Under the pieces are notes generated by a model, which was not told where the DNA came from, ran no database searches, and saw nothing but the letters and a program-made list of their open reading frames with translations. A stretch of 64,000 nt of DNA from Lepidurus packardi (taxonomy: Eukaryota; Arthropoda; Branchiopoda; Notostraca; Triopsidae), in NCBI GenBank assembly GCA_023053545.1, contig JAKZAN010000002.1, positions 10,722,790 through 10,786,789 on the forward strand, in the 5' to 3' direction. Shown here in pieces: positions 24,624 to 37,281 of the stretch; the stretch's first letter is position 1, and each line of letters starts with the position of its first letter. The position numbers were made by a program, and so were the translations under genes.

Positions 24624-27600
24624 CTGCAAACATGAAAGGAATAATAAATGAGCACATTAGCTTTACGCATAAGACATAAAACTTCTCATGGACTCGGTTA
24701 ACTGCTAGTCCATTCGGGTTTCTTAATGAAAAAAGAAGGAGGAAATTAAATTTCCTTGCATTAAGCTCTCCGTGAAAGCTTTTCCGATGAACCCAAAGCC
24801 CACCGAAAGCCTACACGGGCAAGAGCAGCCTAAGCTGATCGCCGTCTTTGGCAACCTGGAAGTAATACAATTAGTTGAAAATCCCTGGAAGAAGGAAATA
24901 ACATAGAATCCGTAAAGCTTTTTTCGCCAACGCGCACGTGGTTAGCTTTACAACTATATATCCCATCCCAGTACCAGGAGGATACACGGTCAGACAAGCT
25001 ATTGTCGCTTGTACTACATATCTACACCCAAGTCGTGCGTAGAAAGAACCAGCAGCCAAACCTGCTGCCCATAAATCAGGCACCTTTGTAACGTGGGAGC
25101 TGTTTGTACGAAACTTACAACGTTGTATAAGTAACATAACATAGTTTGTGTTCCATTAAGAGCAAAGGGCTCCTCCTCCAATCTGCTGACTGGTTCCTGC
25201 TAACTTAAAAAGCGAACACGAGTTAAGGGTCTGAAAAGTTACCAAGTACCCCCTTTAAGCACCATGAAACCAAATTCCGCAACGTTTGACTACTTCAGCT
25301 GGCACTTGTAAAACGTGTTTGAAGGGAACATCTCACCTTGCTATCTCTTTCATCTTTTTTAAAACCATCGAAGCACAATATCAACTTGATATTAAAAGAG
25401 GAAAAGTGAAATAGCAATTTAATATCGGGAGCCTACCGTCGCGCTTATAACCAATGTATCCTATTTTGGGGCTCTCCACGCGTCGATTCTCGTCCGTAGG
25501 TTTACTTTCAAATGGAATTACATGAAAGTATGTCTGGTTTTCACACATAGTTAGCGTTTTTGATGCTCCTGGCAAAAATGCTCCCTTTCGTATTTAGTAA
25601 CACCGCGCCTCTCCCCAAGACTGCCGGACTTGTTTAACGTCCTGGGTTTGTTTAGTCCAAAGCTTGGGGAACCAACGTTTTGTGGGTGCACTGTGAACTG
25701 GAACCGCGGAAATGAAGGACTAAAAGAGTGGAAAGAACCTCCCACCAGGGGCAAGTCAAAAAGAACGGACAGACAAGAGAGCTAAAAAGAACGACTGCAA
25801 ACCGTGGTCCTCCCCACCCTTTTGAACGCCAAGGCGGGAGATTGTGGAAAGACGATGGACCCAGGGCGACTGAGCTCAGACCATGATAAAAGCCGAGTTT
25901 TGGGTTACGTTTGAGTTGCAAAAACGACTCTGGCTCCAAAAGCAGGACTCCACGAACTGTCCGTGCCTCGGTGCCGCCGGGGGTTATGTTTTAAAGCAAA
26001 GTCCGCAGAGGACTCGAACGCCGCAGGGAAAACAAACGCTATGACCCGACCTTTTGAGCTCTCTCCGACTGACAAGACCCATTTACGTTTAGACAACGAC
26101 CAAAGGGAAGTTACTGTAATGCAGGCACGCCTGGAACTACCAGTTATGTTTCGTACGCGGGAGCGTTCAATTCCATTTTACAAGTCTCGGTCCCGTTTCA
26201 GCTACGAGCGACAGCTAGTGACAAAAAAGGTAAATCGGATTTATTTGGCCGTTCGACAAATGTAGTATAAAAACCAGAGCTACTTATCAAACGCACATTA
26301 AGAACTCGCTGACGGAGTAGGTTCCAACTGCCAAACAGATGTCTGACTACGCGTTCTTAAGAAATTTACAACCCATTTTGAGGTTCTTGGCAAAGGGACA
26401 GAAAAAGCGGGACTCGGGAGCAACCAAACGCCAATATTTCTTTCCGCACTGCTCATTTTCACGCTCCGTCTTGTTCTCCAAACATGTCATCACCAGCACC
26501 TAGCGACTAATTGCCGTAGAGGGTTTCATGGCCTTGTCGGCATCGTCGTTTATGATTAGGATAGATGTCGACACCTTCCATTATTGGCACCATTCGTTTA
26601 GCGTTTGTTAGAGATGTAAATATTGTTACACTTCTCTTTTACTTTTTTCCTCAACTTTTTCTTTAAAGCACCAATGAGAAGAAAGTGAAGAAATTAGCCA
26701 CAAAAGGAAGGTAAGTTTATATGCATTGTTAGAACAACAGGAGCTATTGGTCAAGAAACTACGAATCGCCTGTTTTCTTCAGTTTTACTCTTTTGCGTTC
26801 TGGCGCTCTTTGTGCCGCTTTTCGTTTTGTTTTCCTGTTTTGTTCTGTGTTCTTTTCTTCGTATACTCTGTCTGGAAAGGAAGCGGTGATCTGGCGAGCA
26901 CAGATATAACATGGGGAAAAAATGGAAATGAAAGTGCATCCTGCATGCATTACCTCCATAAAAACCATACCGCTGGGACATTGTTCAACATGCCGATGTC
27001 GTGGCGCAAGCCTAAGCAACATTGGCATTCTTGTTATAGATTGAAGTGAAATGCTGTCTCTTGCATGACAAAAGTGAAAGTTTCAAGTCAATCTTTTTTC
27101 TCCTTTTTGTCATCGAAAATTGTTAGTGAGGTATACAAAGCAAGAAAAAGAAAAACCATGACAGCAAGCAAAGTAGCAAGACGCGAATGGAAATCCTCTA
27201 AAATTCTGTTCATCACCTAGTTTGCGAGCATGTAATGAGTTTTCTTCACATTCACGCTCCAGTTCAGAGAAAATCGATTGCTTGTAGATAAAATATAGAA
27301 TTGCTGATTTCTTGTAAATTTGAGGTGCAGTTTGGTACAAGATTGCATCATCGTTGACTCTTTTCGACAAAAAACAGTACTCTTAGAAATGAAGTTAAAA
27401 ATTGAAGTAATTAAGTTTAATTTAGAAAAGCAAACTTTAAAAGTTAGATCCCCGAGAGCAGGTTTTGTTTGTGCACTTTTTTGACCTCACGCCTGCTGTT
27501 ATTAAATTATTCGTTTGCTAGTGTAGTAGTGCCTGGAGCAACGCGGACAATTTTTCAGTCCATTCTTTCGAGTTGCCAAAAGAAATTATCTGTCAGGTGA

Positions 27601-30600
27601 AAATAATTATGTGAACGTCAGTTCTGGTGGCACCGGATAGAAATTCGAAGTGGCAGTTGTAGGAAAGTGACATTATGGCTCTCGTATTTCTGTGTTTGTT
27701 GCTATGTTTAACCCGGCTTAGTAATCTTAGCCGAGGTGGAGAAGCTCAGGTGGCTCTTATATGTCTTAAAATGTAAACCTCGACTCATTATTCTCCAACA
27801 GTTTATCTTAGCGTTTCCTCCTTACAGTGTTATGACAGACATGTATAAATGACTGGCAGTTATAATCTTTTTATGTGCAGAAATCTTCTTATAAACTCGA
27901 ATACTCGTAAGAAAAAGTTTTGCCTCAAAATACTTACGCAGTAAGATGTTCAATTCGTAATGTGAATCTTTCCGTTTCAACTGGTACTCCATAACTGGAA
28001 CTTAACGAAAAACTAGGTTCTATTTTGCGTCCCTGCACAACCGCAACCCACCAGAACCAATTTCTTAGCGCATGGTAGTCAAGTTAACGTCAGCACGCAA
28101 TAAGCAATACTCCTGTCATTCTAAGCACTGTAACTTCAATAGAAACTCAGTAATTAATTAGCGAAACTAATATAATAATAATTACTATGCAAATGAAGTT
28201 AAAATCGTTAATTGGAACGAATGTCCTAAATGGCCATAAAAATACGTCACTCAAACTGCAGACACGTATTTAAGCCACCTGCTTCGAACTCTAGCTAGAG
28301 TCTGAGACCAAGCACGTCTTCCAGCTTTTTCTCTCCTTTTGGATTGCAAGGCCACACATCACAGCTTTTGGCGCGCTCTGCGCCATGATAGTGTTTAGCC
28401 CAGCGTGGCATCTTCCCTGGCTCCTGATCTCTGCTGTCTTTTGCGACCATTACAAGGCACACGAATACCATCCATGTTGTTTTTCCAAGCAAATAAATTC
28501 CCTTTGCCTTCCAAACTTGCAGCTTTTCATCCAGCCATGGAATGCTTATGTTTATAACTTTTTTCCTACATCTTTCCCTCCCAGCAGGTTTACTCCTGGT
28601 AAGGGGAAGGAAGGAGGGGATGTATGGTCGATTCTCTAGACGACTTCTGGGATTTATGCCATGTGCTGCCTTGCCGGAGAAAATCCTGACTATATATTCA
28701 TTTGGGAGTACTTGGAAGCTTTTAACCTAATATGCTACTACCTCAACAATAAATATTTGTCAAAAACCCCTAATGAATTGGATCGATTCTGTAATAAACA
28801 CTCTATTCCCCGTATACGGATGCGTTGCTTCTGTTTGTCGCTTGGACAGGATATGCCCTTAGTATGTGGTCTGGGTAGTCTGGTGCTATAGTGCAGCATT
28901 CTTCTTTTCCTGTGGCTCATAACATTGCAGCTGGGTGTTCGGAGAGAAGTTTCACGCCTGAAAGCGTTCTTCGATCCGTATGACTCGACTTGATGGATGG
29001 TTTGACGTCAAAAGAAATTGAAAACAGCCAGGAGCGGTGTTCTACCCCAAAAACTCTTTCTCGTCATGCTTATAACAGTTTGCATATTTTGACGCGAACT
29101 AGGACTCCAAGACACCGATGGGAAATACTATTACAGTAGCGGCTCTTGCAGTGTACCAGGCTGGCGCTGAATGTGCATTGTAAAATATACAATCTCCTTG
29201 AAGGCTGCAGCCTGTGAATTTAAACAAACTTCCAGGTCAATTTTCTCAAAATAAAGTCACCACGCGTTCTCTCCTTTTACGAAAAAGGAAGATAAATATA
29301 AGGAGATGTTTTTTTGGGTGGCCCGATTTTGTTTATATTTACGAGACTTATGTAGCAAATGGAAAATACTGTCTCGTAGTTTTTCTCCCAGTAGCTCAGA
29401 AGCTATGTCGGAGAAGGAGACATGCGAGAGAGAAAATCTTTATAGTGATTTCATATTTAAAACAGCATGGATAACTGGGAGGTTTCGATATCTATTATCT
29501 TTAAGTATTTTTACTTCATTCTATCTTTCCACCGTGTATCGGTTAATATAGCGCAAGGAATTTACGACCACACGGGTGCACGTCTCTATTGACACATTTT
29601 TCGTAAAGAGAGAAGTCTTGGGGTCGCATGCCTCATTAACTTTTCTGTAAAGACCCAAGCTCAAGCCGAATGTGAACCAAAAAAAAAAAGAAAACACTGT
29701 TGTTCTGAAACATAAACTTTCTGGGTTCAGCAAAGCCGCAAGGATGAAGAAATATTACTATAAACAACTACTATATACAACCACAACGCAGCTGCTGGAT
29801 ACGGTTGCAGTAATGTGAACCAACGGCAAGAAGAAAATGGTAGTTGGCAATTGTCCTAAATACAAAGACCATTCCGTTGTTGCTTTAGACAAGCGGGCAG
29901 AGTGGGTCAAAGGAGGGGGGTAAAGAAAATTGTTTTTCTTCACCACCTGAATCTTTTACCTCTTCGAGCTTCCGGCTATGCCCAGCATCCCTGAGCTTTT
30001 CTTCAGTATTTTTTTGCGCTCCAGAAAGAGAAGAGATGACTAGTGACATTTCCCTTGGAGCCTTTCGCTCCAGTGTCATTACGTTACTGTAGGAAGCACC
30101 AAAGAATATTACTGCGTCACTAGCAACCGGAATTACACTAACGGTTGACGGAAAGAGTTTGTTTTATATGTATCTATATTTGTATCTATCTATCTAATAT
30201 ATGTAAACTTAGACTATATATAGCTCACGCTATTGAATACAATGTATTAAAAAAATCTATATATTTAGATAGATAGATAGATACGAATAGAAAAGTCTAA
30301 TGCTTATCCACTTCTTGCAGAGAAAAAAAAGCTAGCTTTCTGACGTTGACAATGTACAAAGGTTACTATGACCACTCGGGGCATAACAATGCAAAGTATA
30401 TCGACCGTTGCGGGAAAGGTCGTAAGCGCGGTTGACATTCTTGCTGACATTAGTATCTAAAATTAGATCAGAAGAATGCACAGTAATGTTTCTTGGGTAG
30501 AGGTGAAGCGTTTAGATTGCGTGCAAAGAATGGTCTAGTCAGTCCACGAAGACATTTACGGTATTTTAGCATTCGCCATACGTCAATCGCGCTCTTGCGT

Positions 30601-32149
30601 GAATAACATCGCTGCATGTTATCCCACCAAGACATTGTCGGTAAGAAGAAAGCCAGACAAAAACTCGCTCAGAGGAAGTTTTTCGAGACCTAAACATAGC
30701 TTGCTGGTGAAGAAAAGAACTCCCAGGCCATTGTCATGCGCTCTAATGCGCTAGCAGAAATGCTAACAATGTCACGGAAGATTTTTCCGGGGTCCCTCAG
30801 TATCTCTCGCATTTTCCGTAGCACGCCCTACAGCTACCAGCCTAGGCTTTTCCCAAAGACTGATTATGTCTATGTAGATGGCTGTGGGACATATTTTCAG
30901 GGTCTTAAAGACTCAAAAAGAATCCAAAACACGTGCCGTTCTTGTACCGCTTACTGCTAGACGCCGTTGGTGTGTTAGGGGAATTCAAGCTTTAACGTTG
31001 CATTGCGCAACTGCGAAGGAATCCGTGCACTCTAGTCAACAATTTCCAATTTTACACACCAAGCCCTGTCATATGCAACATGTTTGCCGTGTGATACCTT
31101 GCGCCAAATGGGAATCAAACTTTGTAAAGTCCAAAGTTGCACTTACTCGCCATTCCCTTGATATCAACAAGAGTCCTCTTAATCTTCGCATTGGTCGAGT
31201 CCATCATATCCATGCGAGTCGAGGCCATCGTATTTTGGACCACTCGAAGAGAACACAAAAGAACACGCTCAATACACACAACACTTGTAAATTAGGACGA
31301 AATGCACGGAATGCGAACCACGAAACGAGAATCCCTAGATAAAACCCTAAGCCTCTCGAAATCGCTAGAATGCTCGGCGAGTTTCTGGGATCGACTGAGC
31401 TATAGTATGTATGTCGACGACGCTGACGACGACGACGACGCTAACAAATGTAACCGGAAAACAGCCCTTTCTTCTTTACATCAGCCCCAAATGAAAAGGC
31501 GGCTTAATCATAGTCCGTCGTAACCTTCATTCTTCATCAGATATCACCTTAATTTTTTTTTCTTACCCAAGGAAAGGTGTAACCCCATATAATCTGTCAG
31601 AAATAGTTGCCCGCACGCCATCCCGTAGTTCGAATAACCTTAGCAGCCAAGGGTCGCAAAGCAGAGCGTACTGATCAATGTTTTGCGCAAGAGAACTCAA
31701 GTTTTCTCGGCTATTATAATATTGCCTTTTCGTCGTACAAGCACTTGGCGTTTTCTTTGCGGGTGAACCAAAAGAGGGCTGCTGGGGTTTTTCTTCAAAG
31801 AAATGAAGAAAACTCTTCCCGTGCAATCATTGATTTCCTGGTCGTAAATTAGGTTTCTTCAGCGAAGAAGGATTTGAAAAAGGGTACTTTCTAGTTTCAA
31901 CCAGAGGCTTGGCTTTCTTGTCGTTTTGTGCTCTAGTGTTTTTCACATTCTTTTCATGGCATTTTTTGCAATTATGTTTTTTCTCCTTGAACAAAAGAGC
32001 AAAGCTGCAGTCAAGTCCCTTTTGCAATAATTTAGTTTCGATCTGCCTTTCCTTCAATAGCAGTTGTAAATGTTTGTAGCCGCGGGTAATCCTTTCTTTA
32101 TTTTTTCAAAAAAATATAGATATCTTTTTTTGAAAGGCATTCAACTAAC
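24624..32149. other. Long non-coding stretch, probable stomatin intron
   Basis: No ORF in this 7.5 kb shows convincing protein features. It contains a GATA/TATC microsatellite hairpin (30165-30292), a GAC-type trinucleotide tract near 31418-31441 and several isolated splice-like sites on the minus strand (for example donors after 25337 and 31564). The simplest reading is intron between a distal first exon and the core stomatin exons. Confidence 0.45.
30165..30292. repeat. TATC/GATA microsatellite forming an inverted repeat
   Basis: A TATCTATCTATC-type run near 30165-30195 is mirrored by a GATAGATAGATAGATA run near 30268-30285. The two flank about 80 nt of AT-rich DNA, so the segment can fold into a hairpin. 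Confidence 0.7.
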
Positions 32150-32345
32150 CTCCAATGAGCGGGTGTCGAGAGTAAGGGGGCTTTTTGGTAGCAGAGCATT
32201 TCTCCGAGGGAGAGATAGATGCATCATCATCCGAGGGCGCATTACTCAGAACGATGTTGGGAGTGACATGACCTCGGTCTTCGTTAAGCTCCACTGTCTC
32301 TGTTCTTGTCGGTGTCACTTGAAAAGCAATTTCTTCATCTTCCAT
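32150..32345 (-). CDS. Candidate alternative first exon of stomatin gene (1)
   Basis: An ATG at 32345 opens 65 codons, then a GTTAGT donor after a single G (phase 1). The predicted N-terminus is acidic and Ser-rich (starts MEDEEIAFQV, contains SDDDASISPSEK, ends SRHPLIG). It contains no membrane segment, as expected for the cytosolic N-terminus of a stomatin. Its phase matches the first core exon at 24623, which begins with two bases. Linkage across 7.5 kb is inferred; the exon could belong to another transcript. Confidence 0.45.
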
Positions 32346-35335
32346 CTTTGTAGGCAGCGCGGCACTTGTTGTTTGGAGGAGCAATAGAATTCGAAACTGG
32401 CCAAATAGAAATGGTCGTCTTCGACCGTTGGACCTACTGGACCCACTAAATAGAATGACGGGTCTCTCAAGAGCCTTTTATGGTGCAAAGAAAGTCTCCA
32501 AGCTATTAGGAAAACCGTAATTGCTGCAAGAGATTTCGGGAGAAAAGAGAAGCAAAACTTTGTAATAAGTCAAAAGTTTGTCTTCCCTTGAAACTTTAAA
32601 TTAGAACTAACCCCGAGTTTGGTTTTCAAACTTTGCTGTCAACGCTTAACAGTTATATGCAGGTTTGTTTAAGGCAAACTTGACGTGTGTTTATTGTCTC
32701 GTAATGAAGTGATTCTAAAGATGATAAACTTGTTATTTGGCACGGGGAAAACAAATCTCCAAGTAAAATAAGCTAGCTATTGCAAACATATAATGCATCC
32801 CATTCCCCAAATCCCAGGATCATGTGAATGCTCTTGGATATTCTCTTGAGGCTCCTAACTGTTTCCGTGGCTTTTCCTCGTAAGTTTCTTAATTTTAGTT
32901 ACTAATGTAATTACTTGAACGACTTCACTTTCTTTCCTTTTGAATTAAAAATTTTTATTTTTTGGACTTGTGGGAGTTTGAAGAAACATTGAAAATAAAA
33001 ACCCTTGCAGCAATATATGACAGGAACAGTTTTTTCACCACACGCTAGTTTAAATCAATAAAAGCGCGGCCTCTTGAAATTGTGTAAGGTTAAAGCTCAG
33101 CGAGAGTGTTTGGCTAGCAATTTCCGCCCGTTTCCTTCGGTCACGTAGAGGGAAATTCAAGTTCGCGGAAAGTTTGACGGACAAATAACACAAAGCAATA
33201 TGGCGACTTGCTACGCCGCGGGACAGCAAGTCGTGCTGCGTGCTGCTCCGACTTCCGTCGAACACTACTAAACCGTGCGAGGTCCTAACGTTAGCGACTC
33301 ACACCCATACTAACACTAACTAGTCGTCCAAAATGTAGGCTAAGACCAGGAGTCCTAACGTTTCGGGCCTTAGGTCCTGTTAGTTACACCTCTGGGCGTT
33401 ATTACTTTTGTCATAGGGGGCATACCTAGATATTTCTTTTGACTTTTGTTTTTCATGATTATTGAACGCCACTAGCATCGTGTTGCAGCTGATGTGACGG
33501 GCATAAGAAATTATGTGTTTCAAAGAAATGTTCTCCAAACTGATTACTTGTATTATAAATTCAAAACTCGCTGTAACCTTAGTTTTGCTCTGGACTCGTG
33601 CGATTGATTTGACTCTAGGTATTTCTGATTGGGTCGTTCTGGCTTGGCTGAACTTGGTTACTTGGCGTGCTCAAATCGAAAGTGCGCAGTAATACCTGCT
33701 GTACTGATCGAGTGCTGGATGTCCACGCTGGATTGCGTGCCATGGCAAGATAAAGGTTTTAGATGACGAAGACTATTGCTGTGATTATGAAGCAATCTGA
33801 TTCAGCGGTTTACCTATTGATAAAAGGACTTGACATTTATGGGCATGCATATGTAATCAATACGTACATTGATTGTTGACTCGGGTTTTAGCCAACGTTG
33901 ACCTTAAAATTGACTGAATGGATGAGCACAAAAGGGTCTGTCTGAAACGGCTTGGTTTTTGCCGGATAGACAATGAGGAGAGTTTTAAGTTTCCAAGATC
34001 AAGGACTCTGAGGCTGATCAAGGACTCTGCTTCGCCGTGCAAAATTTCTGTCTAGGCAAAATGGCTGATGTCGAGCTAAGCGTGTTCTTGCATCACATTT
34101 TGTTCTTTTTTCCTAACGACATTTTTTTCATGTATTTTCCAATTTTCTATGTTTATGCTAACAAAACCTGGTAAATTTTAATGAGCGGCATTTAGTTTTC
34201 TTCTGACTAATTGTATGTTGGTTGCCTAATTATCTCAGGAATATTTTTATCATACATAAACCAAACGCGTTTATATACAAATTCGCCTCCTTGCGGCAGT
34301 TACAGAGAAGCTACTTAAGCTGTACTGGAGCCTTATCTAAACGCTTAGTACCCCTTATATATTATTTCATAGTTGCATCCTTTTTTGCTTCGCCCGAAAT
34401 GGCTTTAATACTACCGTAGAAAGTAGCTTTACAACCTGTTACAAGCACAAGCATGACAATACTACGAAACGGGCATTTGAACAAAGAAATGGACCGTACA
34501 GTGGGACCAATTGCCTAAAAAAGTTTGTGGGTGTAAGCGGTTTTAAGCGGCGCGAATAACATGGCTTTATAGCTTACACCACCCACAGCACCTTTTAAAC
34601 CTATAGACGTGGCTTACACGTGCCGTAATAGGAACACGACCTTTTAGCGATCTGGGGGATCAGTGAACGCCTATTACTTTGTCTGTCTACTCTTCCAATT
34701 ATTGTTCGTTGGAGGGCAGCAGTCCTCGGTACTTAAATAAGTACAGTACTGTACGTGCCCAGCAATCGTTATCTAAGTAGAAATTTCGGCGTCGGTGCTA
34801 CGTTCAGCGATAGTCGCCGCATCTAGCGGCATGAATAAAAATCCTGTACGTTCAGCAAGTCGGCACTACAGGAGACCTATTACTTTACAGAAGTTGATGT
34901 TGGCAGCATAAACGCAAGTGACGAAAATAAAAATAAGTTTCTTTTTTGGGGGCAAAAGATTGATTAGTATAATCAAATTTTGTTGAGCACAAAGGAAACC
35001 TTGCGTACTAAAGCTAACGGAAGCACTGTCGCATTGCTGCAGCATTACAGAAGCTACAAATCGTTATTAATTGTGTGTGCGGAAAACACTCTTAACTACA
35101 AGAGCTCGGTCTAGCTTTTGTGTAATGCGTGTGAATGCTTTTCATTCCCTATTACTCTTAATTGGAAGCAATAACTTAATCGGAAGCAATAATTTTGATA
35201 ATTCTTGGTTTGTTAGACACGTTTTTTCGCGACGTGCTCTGCTTGTTTTCACTCACAAAAGTTTAAGCATCAATGTCCAACGTCCACTATTTAGACACTT
35301 TGTGGTCACTGGAAGGGTTACATGTGCCCACTCAC
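32346..35335. other. Non-coding interval within putative stomatin 5' region
   Basis: Nothing recognisable was seen in this 3-kb stretch apart from AT-rich sequence and short unsupported frames. Confidence 0.35.
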
Positions 35336-35459
35336 CTTCTCCGAACTGTATGTTGACATTTCTGCCAGCTTTGATATAGCCAGTTTTCTTCGGCACGTAC
35401 AGATGGTCCTCAGGGTCCATGTTAGACAGCGACACAACCTCTAACTTCTGCAACCCCAT
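35336..35459 (-). CDS. Candidate alternative first exon of stomatin gene (2)
   Basis: An open segment on the minus strand ends at a consensus GTGAGT donor with one G carried (phase 1). In-frame ATGs lie at 35459 (MGLQKLEV) and 35420 (MDPEDHLYVPKK). The sequence is Lys/Glu-rich and cytosolic in character (ends NVNIQFGE). The phase fits the core exon at 24623. The strong donor makes a real exon likely; its partner is inferred. Confidence 0.5.
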
Positions 35460-37257
35460 AGCTGTGGCTGTGAAAACTACTGGTGACAAAAACCTGGCTT
35501 CTCCTTGAGCTGGCTCGCACTTAGTCTGCAGAAATGCTTCGAGACGCGAACCATAACACAGCTAGAGAACAGTTAGAAGTAGCTCAGCCTTCTGTCGACT
35601 GAACAGCCGTGTATTTAGGAGACTTATTATATACCTGCGACACGCGGGACCTGAGCTCCCTGACCTAAACACGCTACGCTCCTATGTAACGCTACCCATC
35701 CTAGAAACCTTTATGCATATTGTATAACGGTGCATGCTTAAAAAGAAAAAGACTAGCTCGATATCTCCGCCCTTCCGAACTCCAGAAAGTCCAAACAAAG
35801 CGCTCGGATGAGAACTGTCTTCCCTGCAAATTGCTTGACATTCGGCTTGCATATTACACAAGATGTCGAGAGCGAAAGATGCATACAATTGACTCCAACC
35901 AGATGCTCAATAATACAAATCCTCTCCTTTATGCGTACTTATTGATCCTCTTTTCCCTTTTACATACCGTGGCACCTACTGGTTAGCTTTCTTGTAATTT
36001 TGTTTTTTCCTAATTTGTAATCCTATTGTGGAATTCGTTTTATGATGAATTTTCAGTTATAGTTTGTACATTACAAAGGCGAAAAACAAAAACGTGAAGA
36101 CCTTATTTTAAGATAATTTCCTACCGAAGTTTAAACTACAGAAATATTAGTGTGATCGAAAAACGCTTGTTTAAAAAAACAGGAGATGAATGACGTAAAT
36201 TATTCTATATAATTACTGGATTTATTGCAACGATGTTCTTAGGCACTTAAAGATGAGTAAAAATTCCCTACCAGAGATATCGAATTGTGAAGGAGAAAGC
36301 TCAGTGTAAAGAAAGTTATAGTCACGAAAAAAGGACTGGCAAGTGATCGAACTTGTGTTGCTGAATACCGTAAAGCCCGCGTCGTAAAAAATGACAGAAA
36401 ATAAAAACTAAGGAGGATTGGGACCGAATCCCTCCTCAATCCCTCCTCTCCCCTCAATCGTAGGCAATCGTTATGTACTCTTGCGTTCTGTCGGTTGTTA
36501 CGATCCGTTATAATCTATGCGGCAATCAAGCCTGTAAGTCAATTCCTACAAGTCCATTTGCTATTGACATTTCTTCCTATAGCAATGCATATTTTTCTTG
36601 AAATTGTGTTACAAAGTACTAGTCTTGGGCAAGACATACTTAGAAAGAAAGTAGCCTGTAATTGTGCAATTGTTGACAGCTACACCTTTATTTCGTAAAG
36701 CGTCTTGTTAGGCTCGTGCTTGTCAACATTCTGCAAAGTTTTCAACAGCAACAACAACGGGAAAAGGCACTTGAGCTGTAGTTAATAATGGCTCTCAACT
36801 TTGTAAGTGAGAAGAAGCAAAGCTGTGCATACTTGACATAGAAATTGCAAGATTGCACGAAGCTGCAGTGCATAGGGTGTCAGCTGCTCACCGCGTGCTC
36901 AGTCATGGGTAAAATTTTTGTCTTAGTTAAGGAAATTGGACGAACAAGTCCATCATATTGAGTTTGACGGTAGAATGACAAATGATCAATATGGGCTGTC
37001 ATTTCCCTTCCGAGTTAGATATCGTAATCTCTTTTTTGCGTGAAAGAAGAATGAAGACACCTGAAAGAATTTTTTTTTTTTTTTTTTTTTTTTACATGAA
37101 TTTGGGTTTCGTCACAACGCTTGCGTAGATTCAGCCGGAGTGACGTCGGTCAATATTTCGAGTTAAAGACGACGGAATAACATTCTTAATATTATTACAC
37201 TTACCGTCTGGCTATCGATTCGAAATGGTAGAATAAAAAATAAAAACGGGCACTCAC
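35460..37257. other. Non-coding interval with poly-T run
   Basis: No gene is seen. A run of 24 T lies at 37070-37093. Confidence 0.35.
37070..37093 (+). repeat. Poly-T run
   Basis: There are 24 consecutive T residues. On the minus strand this is poly-A, as might remain at the tail of an old retrotransposed copy, but nothing recognisable is attached. Confidence 0.85.
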
Positions 37258-37281
37258 CATCCACGTGGTATCCAACCGGTT
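37258..37281 (-). CDS. Candidate 24-nt microexon of stomatin gene
   Basis: A pyrimidine-rich acceptor (TTTTTCCCACAG) and a consensus donor (GTGAGT) flank exactly 24 nt. Entered in phase 1, it reads EPVGYHVD and leaves in phase 1. It could therefore be inserted or skipped between the first exon at 40900-40972 and the core exon without frame change. The splice signals are strong for such a short interval, but no transcript supports it here. Confidence 0.4.

Noticed and set aside
25551..26265. Several 60-100 codon frames on both strands
   Set aside because: Short, overlapping and unsupported by motif or splice phase; probably intronic sequence of the stomatin gene.
30878..31342. 154-codon open frame on the plus strand
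   Set aside because: It is the longest frame in a 16-kb gene-poor stretch, but it has no domain, no signal or membrane pattern and His/Arg/Thr-rich random-like composition. No splice-linked neighbours were found, and it lies antisense within the putative stomatin intron.
31563..32057. Two minus-strand frames, one ending at a good GTAAGA donor
   Set aside because: The donor leaves two bases, which would create a stop on joining the stomatin core exon. No family features; kept only as a possible exon of an unknown transcript.
37205..37281. Longer version of the 24-nt exon using a GTAAGT donor after 37205
   Set aside because: The frame stays open, but it ends in phase 0, which does not fit the phase-1 start of the stomatin core exon.
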